Shown one piece after another: positions 44,186-57,365 of a DNA stretch of 64,000 nucleotides. A program made the position numbers and the translations under genes. The stretch is from positions 154,140 through 218,139 of the forward strand of contig JAJEKB010020847.1 of the NCBI GenBank assembly GCA_022393335.1, in the 5' to 3' direction. How positions within the stretch are numbered: position 1 is the stretch's first letter; the number at the start of each line of letters is the position of its first letter. This stretch comes from Macrotrachela quadricornifera. Taxonomy: Eukaryota; Rotifera; Eurotatoria; Philodinida; Philodinidae. The notes below the pieces were generated by a model. It was not told the origin of the DNA. It ran no database searches and worked only from the letters and a program-made list of their open reading frames with translations.

Positions 44186-47100
44186 GCTAACAACAGAAAT
44201 AATGGTCTATGTAAGTTATGTAATCAACATTACCAAGACAAAAATGGAATATTTAGTAAATTTTTGAAGCATTTGAAACGACAACATTCATCTGAACATC
44301 AAAAAGTATCTTTTAATGAAGATGAATAATTATCAGAAAAGATTGATACTGAAATTGTTGCCCAATCACCAACAGAAGTATCCACATTAAAATGTAAACA
44401 AAATCGTATAAACACGGCTATTGTCAAAAACTTGATCATCAAGTGTGGTTTACTAATGAAAATAGTGGAAAATTCTTCATTTCGTGATTTTATGAAGTAA
44501 TGCAATGTTAAATGGAATCCGATATTCAGCAAAAGTTAAAACATGCTTATATCACTTCATTTGTAGAAAAAAAGGATAAAAATATCCGTGAAGCACTTGA
44601 AAAAGCTGAACATGTAACATTAAAAATTGATGGTTGGTCAGATCGCAGATATCGGTCATTTATTTGTATTACATGTCATTTTATCACTTCTAAAATAGAG
44701 CCTGACTCTTGTTTAAATGATTTTGTACGTCTCGAAAGGCCTCATGCTGCTGAAAATATTTATCGTGTAACTGAAGTTGGTCGTGATCAGTACAATTTAA
44801 AAGATAAGATATTCAAAATTATAACAGAAAATGCTTCATCAATGATAAAAGCCTTCAAATTTGGTTTATCAGTCGATGACACTTATAATAATAAAAAGAA
44901 TTCAATTTTTAATACGACTTTATCAGATAATGTTGATATTGATCATCGTAACTAACAGAATTCGAGCTAAATATATTTGACTAAATACGAAATTAAAAAA
45001 ATGTATATTTCAAGCTTTATTATCAAGAGTTGATTTGTTCTTATAGTTAATAGAAAATACTTTGAAATATTCTACTGATTTTCAGAAAAATTGAATGTTG
45101 AACGTTTTATTTAAATTTTCTTTTTGTTCTTACATATTCCCACGGTTATAATAGAACGCAAAATTAAATATTGTTCATAATATAAATTATTCATTTTTTT
45201 GTTTTAGAATGTCTTGTCGTCAAAGATTATATTTTCATAAATATTCAATATGGTGGTGCTTTTGCTGATGATGAAAATCTACCGAATTGTACATCTTTCA
45301 TGTTTTATACATACATTACAATTAAGTGTACGTGATGGATTAAAAGAAGCTTCATTTATACCTAGAATATTCGGAAAATGTCAAGTAGTTGCATGATATT
45401 CTCATAAATCATCAAAAGTTGCTGATATTCTGGAAGAATTAATGAACATTAAAATAAAATTACTGTAACTCGATAGAACAACGAATATTTATTGATAAAA
45501 TCTATGTTATGTATTGATAAAAATGATTTAGATTTAATGAAGTCTTTAATGGAAAATCCAATAAAATTTTCAAATAAAGATTTGGTTCTTTTAAAAGAAT
45601 TAGTTGATGTGCTTGAATCATTTTATAAAATTTCCATTAAACGTCAAACAGAGAAAAGCGTCATTGCAAGTTTAGTAACACCTTCGGTGGTGCATTTAAT
45701 TGTTGCTCTTCATGACCCAAGTAGACAAAAAAGCTAACGATGAGTGGTCGAATCGTGAAAATATATTTTTTTTTCCCATTCTGTCCGAATTTCGAGCTCC
45801 TCGAAACCATCGAATTCCGAACCCTCGAAAACATTGTCTCATTGCATACTCATTTTCGACTCCTCAGATACACTTCGACCGGCCGAAACCCATCGGGATT
45901 CTAACTGCTCGAAGAAAGGAAAGCTATCAGAAACAGACTTTCGATTACTCGATCTGATTCCGATCAGTCGAAATCCAACGACATACCGAGTGATTGGAAA
46001 CATTGCTCCATCATGTAGTCATTTTCGATTCCTCGAACACTTTTTCGACCGCTCGAAGCCTATCGAAATTGCGACTACTTGGAAAGAGGATATCTTTCGA
46101 CAAGATACTTTTGATTGCTCGATATGATATCGATTAGTTGAAGCTTATCGGAATATGAGGTGCTCGGTGAGAGGAAACTTATTAATAAAATAGTTTCGAT
46201 CATTCATTTTAATTTTGCTCGTTGAAAACTTCGAAATTCAATTTGTGGGTAATCTTTTACTTTTAGACCGATAACATCAGAGAATTTTTGTTTGATAGAT
46301 GAATTTACATAGTTTTAAGATTTTGACAAGATTATTCATCAACTATAACTAAAATTATGAGAGAATATTTTCACATTTCTGAAGAAAATATATTTACAAT
46401 GAATTTTAGTTTTTAAAGGTATCAAACATTCCGATCTCTTGATGTCACTCCATTTTTCAGTGACTCATTAGCAAAGACTTAATCGATGGGATTGTTTTGA
46501 AGTGAACAATCAATATGGTTCACAATCCTCAAAATTATTGAAATGCTTGGAGATTTTAAACTTAAAGCTACTAGAAAAATGAGATTTATCTTCATTTTAG
46601 ATTGTTCCAATATTTCTGTTATTATTTTTTTATGTATTCATATTAACTACAATATATTCTAGTTTATTTTTAAGCATAAATCTGAGCCTTCTACTCAATA
46701 CAACGAGACCTATAATAGATAGAACTGTTTGTCTCAATCATTGGTAATTACTATATTTATAAAAGACTTTTGGAAAAAAAACTAATATATAAATAAAAAA
46801 AATAAATAAATTAAAAATAAATAAATGAGCTTTATAAAAGGGATTTTAAAAGAGATAAATATTATAAAAAAAAATAAATTTTTATTTGAAAGAAAATTTA
46901 AAGTGTCGAAGTTATGTATATTTGATGAAGATATATAGATTTATCTTAGATTAAAACGTCATATTTAGTTCATCTGATCTATACAAGCATCACAATCGTA
47001 AGTACATATGTTCGAATCTTGTGTTCTGCAAAAATATTTGATAAGCATCGACAGCTCGAAAAAACATTCGATATGTATCGATGGCTCGGAAAAAATTAGA

Positions 47101-47984
47101 TACAAAACGAAAAATTTGTTGAAAATTTATAAAAATTTCGAGTGCTCGGAATAGCGACCATTCGAAGCCCCACGAACTTGACCCATCGAAACCACGAAAA
47201 TTCATCGAAGATGGGTGCATCGAGGCTATCGGATTTGTAGGTCGACCCTTCGGAGTGCCACTTTCCGATAGGAAGATGGGTTTGCGACGGGTCAACAATT
47301 CTCAGTTTTATCAACCTATCGAAAGCCTCAGATCGACATATCGAAATACTTATCGAGTGACAGCTTGGGGATATAAAAGAAAATGTCTCTTATTGCTCAA
47401 AGCTTGTTCAATAACTTGATGCATCTATTAAAAGAAGATTTTCTGGTATAATAGCTCGTTTATCTTTAAATGATGTTAGTGATAATGATGGTTTCGGTGA
47501 TCCATTATATTTTATAGCAGCAGTATTTGATTGAGAATTTAAAATTTTATTGAGTTCATAATTTGTAAATGTCAGCTCAAATAGAAAATCATTTAAAACA
47601 AAATATAATTCAACTAATTATCGATGAAATGGTTAAGAAATCGAAAAAATCAACAACTGATCTATATGCTCCTAGTTTGTTTTGAATAGCATCACCATAT
47701 TCAACCTCGATACCAAAAGCAAAAATAAAGCGTAGAAAACTGTTTGATTATAATGATAGCAGTTTGGATAATTCTAATGAAACAACAACACTTGATTCAG
47801 CGGTTGAGCTAGATCCATATCTCAATGATCCAGTTAGAAGTAAATTTGCTGGTTATTAGTCTTGTTCCCAACTGAACGCATCTTTTTTCAAGCTGGATTT
47901 ATCTTAAATTCAAGAAGAACGAGTATAACTGAACACCTATCTCGAAATTTAATTCTTTTACGTACTAATCAACAGTTCTTATAA
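44186..47984 (+). pseudogene. hAT transposase with BED finger, interrupted and decayed
   Basis: A BED-type zinc finger (LCKLCNQHYQDKNG, KHLKRQHSSEHQK) lies at 44210-44310. The RNase H-like core begins at 44512, with HVTLKIDGWSDRRYRSFICI and KIFKIITENASSMIKAF. After an AT-rich gap, YGGAFADDENLPNC and RDGLKEASFIPRIF (45250-45385) resume it. KELVDVLESFYKISIKRQTE follows to about 45757. The gene is then split by a 1.6-kb insert and continues at 47371 (IKENVSYCSKLVQ). It ends with the dimerisation motif FPTERIFFQAGFILNSRRTS and LSRNLILLRTNQQFL before TAA at 47982. Many stops are present. It is unrelated in detail to the hAT relic at 22.4-24.6 kb. Confidence 0.78.
45765..47370. mobile_element. 1.6-kb TCGA-rich insertion in the hAT gene
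   Basis: The insert is flanked by ATAT on both sides (45761-45764 and 47371-47374), and its removal rejoins the hAT frame (...SNREN-IKENVSYC...). Both ends, about 45780-46200 and 47010-47355, are dense in TCGA and TCGAAA words in both orientations, giving an imperfect terminal inverted region. CCCATTCTGTC near the left end resembles the complement of the right end, CCCAAGCTGTC. The centre is AT-rich with no transposase. Frames in these parts are translations of the repeats. Confidence 0.6.
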
Positions 47985-49266
47985 AATAATTATACTAAGT
48001 TTATGATTTAAAGTATCTCTTGTGATTATATGCTTCTCATTGGGTATTTATTTTTGACTATATTAATTTGTTCATTTGCTAAGACATATTTATAAGGTGT
48101 TCTTTTTTTTAACTAATAAATATTTTAACTGCTTACCAAGACATCTTCTTTTATTCGTCATCACGTGCTATCATAAAGTCATATAAAAGTCAACTTAATA
48201 AAAGCTTCTGAGAAAAAAAATGTCGTAACAAAAAAATAATATCAGAAGCGTAGAAATATGTGTCAAAAAAAAATAGAAGTTAACTGTGAACTCCATCCTA
48301 ATATTTTTTCGTAACTTCTATCGCTTCTGTTGTCCAATCGAAACGCTGTGAAATCCTCTTCAAAATTTGATATAGACTTTAACATGAAAATTCCAAACAA
48401 GACAAGTCAGCACATTATACGCGAGGCAAAAAAAATAAAAACTTTGTGAATTTGACATTCTCTTCGACTTGAACCTTTTCTTTACCTATTATTTCGATGA
48501 AAAAGCTTTGGTACTTTCAAATATGCTCTTTTTTTTAGTTGATAGAAATTTATTCTGAGAAAAGATGGTATGCTGCAGAACCAACTTTCAAGAGTACATC
48601 AAAAACTGAAAACCTAGTTTTCGCTACTGTACTCAACAAGATATTGGAAACAGAATCAGCGTTTTGACCGTGCGGCAAGGGGAGAAGAGCAATCTCATCT
48701 ATCAAAAACAAAACAAATCTGACCTATAAATCTTTTGTATCGATGAAGTTATAGAACTTTTACTACAAATATTAACTTATAGATGAGATTCGTAGTTAAT
48801 TTTTATTTTTTGTGACGTATATTTCTAAGCTGATAACTTTCCTACTATATGCATTAGAGAGAACCAGTCATAGATTATTTTATAGAGCATCTTTCCATCA
48901 TAGAGACGAATTTTTAAAGATTTGTTTTAAGACAAAAACTTTAATTCTACAAATTAAGTCAAGATTTCTGGACTACCCTTTATGAAAATGCTGATTAGTT
49001 GTTTCATCTGAAAGAATATTAATCTTTTAAAATATTTTAATTTTAAATATGAGTATTTGTAATATTCAACTGTCTATAAGTTAGAAGCATCAGCTATTTG
49101 TTTATTATATTGTATTTTATTCAACAATGTATCATATTAAAGAGATTTTCACAGTGATAAATTGTTTTACATTATAATATAAGATAAAAAATTAAATAAA
49201 AGCTACTCTTATATAAAATACTAAAAAAACCTTTGTTTAATGTCCATTACAAATATAGTTGTATTC
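47985..49266. other. Spacer between hAT relic and copy D
   Basis: No gene is visible. The last 150 bases before 49267 resemble the 3' ends of the other ART-TPR copies. The rest does not match their flanks, so copy D's 3' flank has been replaced or has diverged. Confidence 0.45.
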
Positions 49267-52200
49267 TTAGTTGATATAAAAATCATTTATTTTGTCATTT
49301 AATGTCAAAAATAGATGTTTCAAAGGGAATACTTGATAAACAATTTCTTGTGCACGCTCTAAATATTTTTTTGCTTCATCCAAATTTTGATGTGCATAAA
49401 GAATTGCTAAATTATGTAATGTTCGCCAAATATACATATGATTAGCTGGTAATATTGTTTCCAATATTTTCAATGCTGTTTCATATACTTCAAGAGCCAT
49501 TTGATAATTTTTATTTGCCAAATGAATATTACCTATATTAATTCCTGCTACCACTCGATCTGGATAAAATGATGGAAGAGAATTTTCATAAATTTCCATC
49601 GCTTCTTCATATTTATTCAATGCTTGTTTAAACTAAATTAAAAGATTTTAAAAAAAATATTTTTTTATCAAACTTTTCTCATACATTTTCTCGTTTATAC
49701 TCCATAATACCTAAATTGATTAATAAACCAGCAACATCAACATCATTTTTCTCTATACTTGCGTCATATAAATCCATAGCTTGTTCGAAACATTCATCAG
49801 CCTTTCTTTGTTGGCCTCGTTCACTGTAAGCAACTCCGAGTCCATTCATAGCTTTTCCAGCACTTGCTATACGTTTTGGTTCAGCATTTATAAATAATTT
49901 ATATGCACGATTGAAATAATTTGTTGCACGTTTTAAATTACCTTTCATACGATTTAAACGACCAAAATAAAAATATATACCAGCTATTTCATCATCATTT
50001 GGATGTGATTCACCAAGAATTGTCTCTAAATATCGTTCAGCTTGAACGTAATTACCCATTTCAATAAGTAAATTACCAAAGAATAATATTTTATTTGATT
50101 TACTCATCTTTTCCTTCTGATATTCTATATATTGAGCAACTAAATCGGCACTTTTATCAGTTGCATTGAGTTCTATATGCCATAAATCTTCTTCAGTATT
50201 ATATTCACATGAATCAATTTGAAATAATGCTCCTAAGAATAGATGATTACAAAACAAATCAATCTCTTACTTTAAACAAAAGAAAAAAATATCGAAAAAC
50301 ATGATATGTGTTACTTATATTGTTTTGGCCTATATTTAATTTCTCAGTGTATAGTTCGTCGGTCGCAAAAAGCGACTCCAAACTAGGTTTTCGGCTCTAG
50401 TTCCGATTACTAAAAATGAAAAAAACATGATTTCGATTTGTTTTCCAAAATATTACATGAAATCGAAACTGTTAATCATCACATAGATATGAAAATTTTC
50501 AATATACTTTAAGAAATTTTTACTATTGAATTAATGAGATTAAAGATGCCACATATTTCAATATTAATAAATATGATTCTGCATTTCATTCATAATTGTT
50601 TGTTGAATGTGGGGCAAAGATTTTGCAAGTATCACGTTTCAAGAGGCCTAGATGCCTTTGTATCAATGTTCACCACTATTAAATTGGCTCATAAATTCTG
50701 TATGTTTGCTTTTATGTTTTAGGCATATTTCAGGCTTTATATCCTATGATTTGAAGGTTTTGCATCTATATCACTTTCCAAACGCGAGATATAAATGTTA
50801 AAATTTGCCTAAAACACAGGAAAAAATCATGCATGTATTGAGTACTAATCTAATGCTTTCAAAAGTAGCAACTTTAGAAAGTTCTTGTACTTTTCTTCTA
50901 TCGTTGCCCTTTTCTCTATTCAACGTGGATATACTCAATACTTAAGTGCCTTCCCGAAGTGTACACTTGAATTGGGCGAGGTTGGCAAAAAAGTAAAAAA
51001 TATTTTTCTACATTTCGCTGTATAATGTGAAATTTTTTAGGAAGACAATATTGAATCATCTTGACTTTTTTTTATCATACATAAAACTTTTTGTTTCCTC
51101 TGTTGTGCAGATTGCAACATGATCAATTCAGTCTATCGAGAGTGATACTAAAATAAGTATCAAACTGTTTCTCTACAAAATAAGTGAAAATGCAATTTTT
51201 GAAAAAATAACTTGGGCTTTCCATAAAATAATAATACGAAATATCAAGCTATTTACAATCGTTTGGTTACTTGAATCAAATTTATTTTTTTACAAGACAC
51301 ACCACTTAGGTCTGACCAAAAGTTCTAAGAACATTACATAAAAGTATAAAGATAAGGAGATATTTTTAGTTTTGTTTTATCAAATGTTGAGGATAGTTGG
51401 CAGTATTATTTATTCCAAGACCAATTCTTTCTAACGATTAGTTAAAAGTTTTTTCGAAGTCTTTTTCGAAAAAAGTTTTAAGTACCTTGGATATTGCATG
51501 AGCTAGTCAAGTTTCATTTGTTTTAAAAATTCAGCAAAAGTTTGTTCGATCATGCCAGTTGTGTTCTAGCACTACTAGGGATAGATCATGGATTTTTTTT
51601 AGATAGGTCAGTCAAAAGTCATTTGATGTCAGCTGGCTTATTGAAGACGAATCATCTAACACTGCTGTTCATGAAGACAGATTTTGATCAAAACTTTCTA
51701 TGATGTATTCTTCAAATTAAATAATTCTGAGTATAGGTAAAGACAAGATCGTAGAGTATGAGTGCTATATCGAAAATTGTCTGAAGCCCTTTTTTAATGG
51801 AATAGGAAAACAAATAGAGACATCAGGTTCAAAATGCACAAAGATGCTTGATGATCATCGGTGACTTCATACTCATTCAATGTTATTAATTATTTGATAG
51901 AAGAAAGTAACAATATAATGTCGTATCTACCATATTTGCCAGGCCTGATGCTATGTAATTTCTGACTAACTAATTTTATTAAACGTAGTTTAAGTAATTA
52001 AATAAGTGAAACTTGATTAGCTCATGCAATATCCAAGGTACCTAAAACTTTTTTCGAGAAAGACTTCGAAAAAACTTTTAACTAATCGTTAGAAAGAATT
52101 GGTCTTGGAATAAATAATACTGCCAACTATCCTCAACATTTGATAAAACAAAACTAAAAATATCTCCTTATCTTTATACTTTTATGTAATGTTCTTAGAA

Positions 52201-55200
52201 CTTTTGGTCAGACCTAAGTAACTATATTCTGACTGGCTTTTTTTTTCAATAGCAATATGATTCCTTTATAGATGTCAAGTTGGATTCATTTTTTATTTGA
52301 AATAACTATTTGATACAACTAAACATATCTCAATTCATCATACGGACGCTACTATAGAGTAGTAAACGCACTAAGATAAAAAAGTAGAATTTTTCATATT
52401 AACATTTTTGAACAAGGTTTCTAAACACAAGTGTTTTCACAGTTAAATTGACAGCAGTCGCTGACGCCATCTTGGAAACAGAAAGTATTTTTTCTGATAG
52501 TTTGTTGTGAAAGAACAAACTAGAAAGTACTATCTATTGAGATTTGATGAGACTGATCCAATAAATAGGCGAGACAAATGGTCTCAAAATTTTAAGGTGG
52601 AATACCTATTGAATAAATTCATGTCATTTTCAAATGTCTGAAAAGCTTTGTGCGTGCATAAGAAAATTTATTCAATGAATTTTGAGGCTCTCATTCTATG
52701 ATGGAAATATTAGTGAGCGTGTAGAGTTGAGATTTGAACAATGGTTGGAAACTTAAAAACTCGTATTTTCTCATGACTAAAATTATGAAAATCGTTAGAA
52801 ATGAGAAAAATAAGCAAGTTTTAGTGACTTAAGAAATTTTTCAAAATGAAAAAAGGTCGGTAAAGACCGACTGGTCTGATACCGGTCTATTGTTTCGGTT
52901 CCTAGCCTATTTTGGGGATCGTCGAACTTAGCCTTCCTGACAGTGGCATCCCTATTCATACTCACAAACTATGAATGTACTGAGAAAATATGATACCTAC
53001 TAAACACTAAATTTCTTACTAAGTATAAACTAACTTTTTAGTGAGCAATAAATTATACTGAGCATTTGAGGTATTCCCTATTATTTTACTACAATAAATA
53101 ACAAATAGGTGTTTTATCAAAAAATTAGAATTTTGTGAGTGAGTTTGAACATAATATTATAATAAACAAAAACCATATTCTTTGAGTCATCTGATATAAT
53201 TTTTTGTTTGAGTTCAAACCGCAACATTATGTATATTTTTCTGTATGCGTACTAATATCACTACCCAATTGTGAAAAGCATGATATGTAAATACGAAAAC
53301 TGTTTACGATTAGTTCATGTTTCGTCAAAAAATTACATTCTCATCATCGCAGCCGCTTTTAAAATGCTTTGAACCCTTCATCCTCACTGAATTACTTTTC
53401 GACGAAACAAAAATGCACCCATTGTAAAGAACAATATGGATTTTGATAATTATTTTATTTAAGTGCTCTTTCTATTTTAAAAAAATTCTATCACATTATT
53501 TAAAAAGCTTGTCAGCGCAAGCCCTTCGAAGCTAAAATGTGGAACTCACATATTCTTATACGCTAAGAGTTGTGTTACTTGAAATTTTTTATTATGTTAT
53601 TACTCTACATTGATAGATGTATATATGCAGCAAAGCTTTAGGTGAAAGAGAACGATGATAGACCATAGCAATCATTTATTATGTGGTGTCTACTATAATG
53701 GAGAGATGTTTCCAATGGAAGGTGCTTGTAATAGAACTTGTCTGTAATGGCACCTGTCTGTAAGTGGAGGGATGTCTATAAAGGAGGGTGTCTGTAAGGG
53801 ACATGTCTATAAGGGAGAGGGAGCTGGAAAACCTCGACTTAATGAAACTTGCATTTACTATTTTTCTTCGAAAAACTACGTAAATTTCACAAAAATATGA
53901 TTTTTGTTTTCCATTATTTTATGTTTATACTCAATTATAAAATTCTACATTGCTGATAAAGCACCTATTTATTGATACAACAGTGAACAATAATCCAATC
54001 ATACTAAATAATTAAATGATGATAGTCATTTTTAATTAGTACTGATCAATTAATTTAAATCATAGTGATTAGATAGTCCTTATAGTCTTCTCCATGTTTT
54101 TTTGCAACTATACCTACCAGGTGGTCATTTGTACCATGGTTATCATGGACATTTTAACCGCCTTACTGGCAGACTGATAGATACAGGCGATTTTAGGTTT
54201 CTAGGCTTTAGCCTTTCAGCCTAGAGAACAACATGTCAAACAATTAATCAAAATTAAATTGTTTATTTGTACAACGAAGAGTCATTGAGAAATTCTATAA
54301 GAGGAAAATACGTACTACTAGTAGTAGTGGGTGCAACAATTCTTTTCATTGTTCCTTAATTTTGATGCCCATTTCAAAAATAAGGCACGTGAATATTTTT
54401 TGAATAACTTCCGATAGAAACGAAATAGAGAGCTGCAACTTTTACCATTGGAAAGTGGTTAAATTTCATAAACCAGTAGTAATCAATGATCATCTTACAA
54501 GAGATAATCGTTGTCCTATAAGGATAGAATGAATTCTAAATTTTAAGGAGTGGGCTAGAATCACTAGCTGACGAATTACAAAATTATACGTAAAGCTTGA
54601 TTCAATGCTTTACTATTTTAAGACTTCTAGGTGTCATATTCGACAATCCTACTACACTTTACCAACAATTTCTGTAAAAGATCTCAGTTTTTTTGAAAAA
54701 ATTAGACCTTTTTTTAAAGACATTGCTTCATTCAAAAATCCGAGTTAAAAGTCATTATCTTGTGTGTGATTCGATATCTTTTCATCTGCTCTCTACAATG
54801 GTGAAAACCGCAGCTCCCTATCCTGTTCCTATCGAAAGTTATTCAACAAAAATACTCACATGCCTTATTTTGTCAAATGGATATCAGTTACTTGATAGAT
54901 CTACGAGTCTTTATTAACAAAAATTAAAGACTTTCCGAATAAAATAAAAAAAAGATCGAAAGAAGTTCAAAACTATTCATTTTATAGAACCAACTATTTC
55001 TTCCGATCAAGAGAAATTTCTAAAGCCAATAAACTCTAGCTCTCATACACCGTAAACATATTATTTCTATTAATAAAAACGATTGCGTATTGATGCTATC
55101 TTGGAATTTTTCGATCTTTTCTATGTATATCCATTATCTTATATTATTATGGATATGGTAAAGAAATTTATTGTTATTCTCTTACCAGTATCAATGATAA

Positions 55201-56446
55201 ATTCAGCTTCATCAGGAAATGGTGAATATTCTTGAACATCAGCAATAATAATATTCTGAACAACACTTAAATCCACTGTATATTCAATTAAAGCACGTGT
55301 AAAACCTTCTTGTTTATATAATTTTGTTAGATAATCATTAGCAATCGGTCGTTCACTAGTTGTTGATAAATAGTCAAGATTTGATATTAAATTTCCAATA
55401 TTATTTTGACAATTATCTAAGTCATCTTGACTTATTGTTATAGTACGATAAAGTTTCAAAACATCTTTTTGTTTTTCTCTAAGCTTTTTACATTCGAATT
55501 CAAGTTGTTCACTTAAATCCGAAATATAAAAGCTAAGTGAAAATACAATTGCAAAATTTTCCTTTCGAAGAGTTTTATTAACTAATCTAAAAAGATTTCA
55601 ATATATTTTTTCTTTTCATTTTGTTAACCTACTTGTAAAGAAATGTTTCTTTTGTATACCATGCTATGGCATCACTCGTTTGATATGTTTCATCAAAATC
55701 ATCGATATTTGCTAATTCAGTTAAATTTCCTCGACAATAAGATCGACATAGTTTTATCATTATATTTTTTGCATCAAATATTTTCGAGATATTTTTTAAA
55801 GCAAGTTTAATTAATTGAAAATATACGAATGAAATTTGATCTTTTGGAAGATAATATATTTTTTTTTCTTCTTTGTTGTACATATTCAATAGAGTTTTTT
55901 GTTGATGAATTTCTTCACGAGATTTATTTATTGCATTTTCAAGTTTAGTATAATTTTGACATAAATAATATATATAAGTATGTTGTTCACTACAAATATC
56001 TGTAATTATATTAGATGATGGAGAATAAAAAAATACAGAATCAATTTGTTTTAATGGTTCAATTGATTCAATAAAAGTTGTTGATGGTTCATCATCGATT
56101 ATTAATAATATTTTATCTGTTATAGATTTTATATATTCCAAACAATCATTTTCATCAGTAAATGTCTTGAAAATAAATTAGCAGATTATCAAATTTTTAG
56201 AATGGGTTGTAAACTTACGTGAAAATCCTTATACGATTTTCGAAAAATATCAATTGTATTTTTGTCTTGTGTTGTTGATACAAAATAAATTAATTTTATT
56301 TCATTATCATGAGTTTCTACTTCCTTTTTTTTTTGCTCTCTATCATCATCTTCATCGTCAGTGATGTCTTCTACTATTGGTTTTGATCTTCGTCTTTTAA
56401 TATCTCGTGTAATCCATTTAAGAAGCGGCATGTTGAAAAACGACAT
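49267..56446 (-). CDS. ART-TPR protein, copy D (catalytic Glu retained)
   Basis: Exons are 56446-56219, 56165-55633, 55586-55186, 50232-49685 and 49632-49267, giving 691 residues with no stop. The exon plan is identical to A-C, except a shorter acidic stretch in exon 1 and one codon fewer in exon 5. The ART domain has Arg301 (LYRTITISQDDL), Ser-Thr-Thr at 328-330 (DYLSTTSERP) and FPDEAEFIIDTG, with E380-A-E382 as a proper E-x-E. It is the only copy expected to transfer ADP-ribose from NAD+. TPRs follow as in the others (YFGRLNRMKGNLKRATNYF, YSERGQQRKADECFEQA). Intron 3 spans 4952 bp and holds a long hairpin element and other insertions, so correct splicing should be checked. It is the most diverged copy and may be nearest the ancestral form. 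Confidence 0.86.
50233..51303. other. Copy D intron 3, left part
   Basis: No gene is visible. A 62-codon plus-strand frame at 50534-50722 shows no family features. The material is absent from intron 3 of the other copies. Confidence 0.4.
51304..52219. mobile_element. 916-bp foldback element in intron 3 of copy D
   Basis: Arms of 213 bp (51304-51516 and 52007-52219) are about 98% inverted complements, starting ACTTAGGTCTGACCAAAAG. They enclose a 490-bp centre without coding capacity. No target duplication is obvious. The transcript of copy D must pass through this hairpin. Confidence 0.85.
52220..54364. other. Copy D intron 3, right part
   Basis: No gene is visible. A segment near 53690-53835 with GTCTGTAAGGGAC and GTCTATAAGGGAG words and GAAAACCTCGACTT resembles one end of a pogo-like transposon. 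Near 52855 there is a short GGTCGGTAAAGACCGAC palindrome. Confidence 0.4.
54365..54890. mobile_element. Inverted-repeat element in intron 3 of copy D
   Basis: The arm at 54375-54462 (AAATAAGGCACGTGAATATT, GAGAGCTGCAACTTTTACC) pairs with 54792-54882 (CGCAGCTCCCTATCCTGTTC, ATGCCTTATTTTG). It is the orthologue of the element in intron 3 of copies A-C, with longer recognisable arms here. It probably best preserves the original ends. Confidence 0.65.
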
Positions 56447-57365
56447 AACTTTAAAATGAATGTTGATAATATGTATCTATTCGTTTATTGATGAATGTTA
56501 CATATATACGTATCTGATACACTTGACTGATTACAATGATTATACAAAGAAAAAAAAACGCATTATCTGACTATAAAATATAAAAAACAATATTTCATTT
56601 GATAAGGTCATTTATAGGAGAATTTCATTCAGGGTTTTCTTTGAATATGGCTTTAGTTATTGTATAAAAATCAGCAGATATACTTACTAATTTATTAATA
56701 AATGATTAATTCATTGAAACTGTTATATGTGAAATAGATATTTGATATTATTTTCTATTGTTTAATTTATAGATGTCAAAGATTAGCGAATATATTTTAT
56801 TTTTACAATTTTAAATTAATATTATAACAACAAAAAAAAAACAAATCTATTTAATTCCGGAATCATCCCAATATAATACGTTTATTGTTGATTTGTTTTT
56901 GTTTTCATTATATCAATCGTCATATTCATATCTAGATTCGAATTAGTCATGTCGATGATTATGCACTTTTGAAAGGTGATTGAAAATAGACAACTTCTAA
57001 CGAATTGTTTCATTATTATATTGAATTTTGTCGCCCAGCAAAAAAAATTCGTCACAATTTATTCATAGTAAAAATGGATATAATATTGGCAAGATATGAA
57101 ATATTATTGTTTGAGTATGTGTACACAAAATTCGTATAAAAGCATATAAATTCTAGAATTAGTGAAACAATTCGCAGGATAACTTTATTACTGATTGTAT
57201 TAAATATTATTTATCAGAATTACTAAAGAATGAATAAACAAGATTTTTATTCCTATGAAAATAATCTACAAAATAAAAAGATATATAATTTTTTCAAAAG
57301 AAAGTAAATCAAAGTTAGAAGAATTTTTATGAAATTAATTCATGAGATTTTAATCAGGAAAGCGC
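56447..57365. promoter_or_regulatory. 5' flank of copy D, shared with copy C
   Basis: It contains the CGTATATATGTAAC box about 60 bp upstream of the ATG and is collinear with 42048-42965. The divergent membrane-peptide frame is frameshifted here. Confidence 0.45.

Noticed and set aside
45700..46127. Overlapping 85- and 97-codon frames rich in Ser, Arg and Phe
   Set aside because: They are translations of the TCGA-rich ends of the insertion. The minus-strand frames near 47000-47300 are the same artefact.
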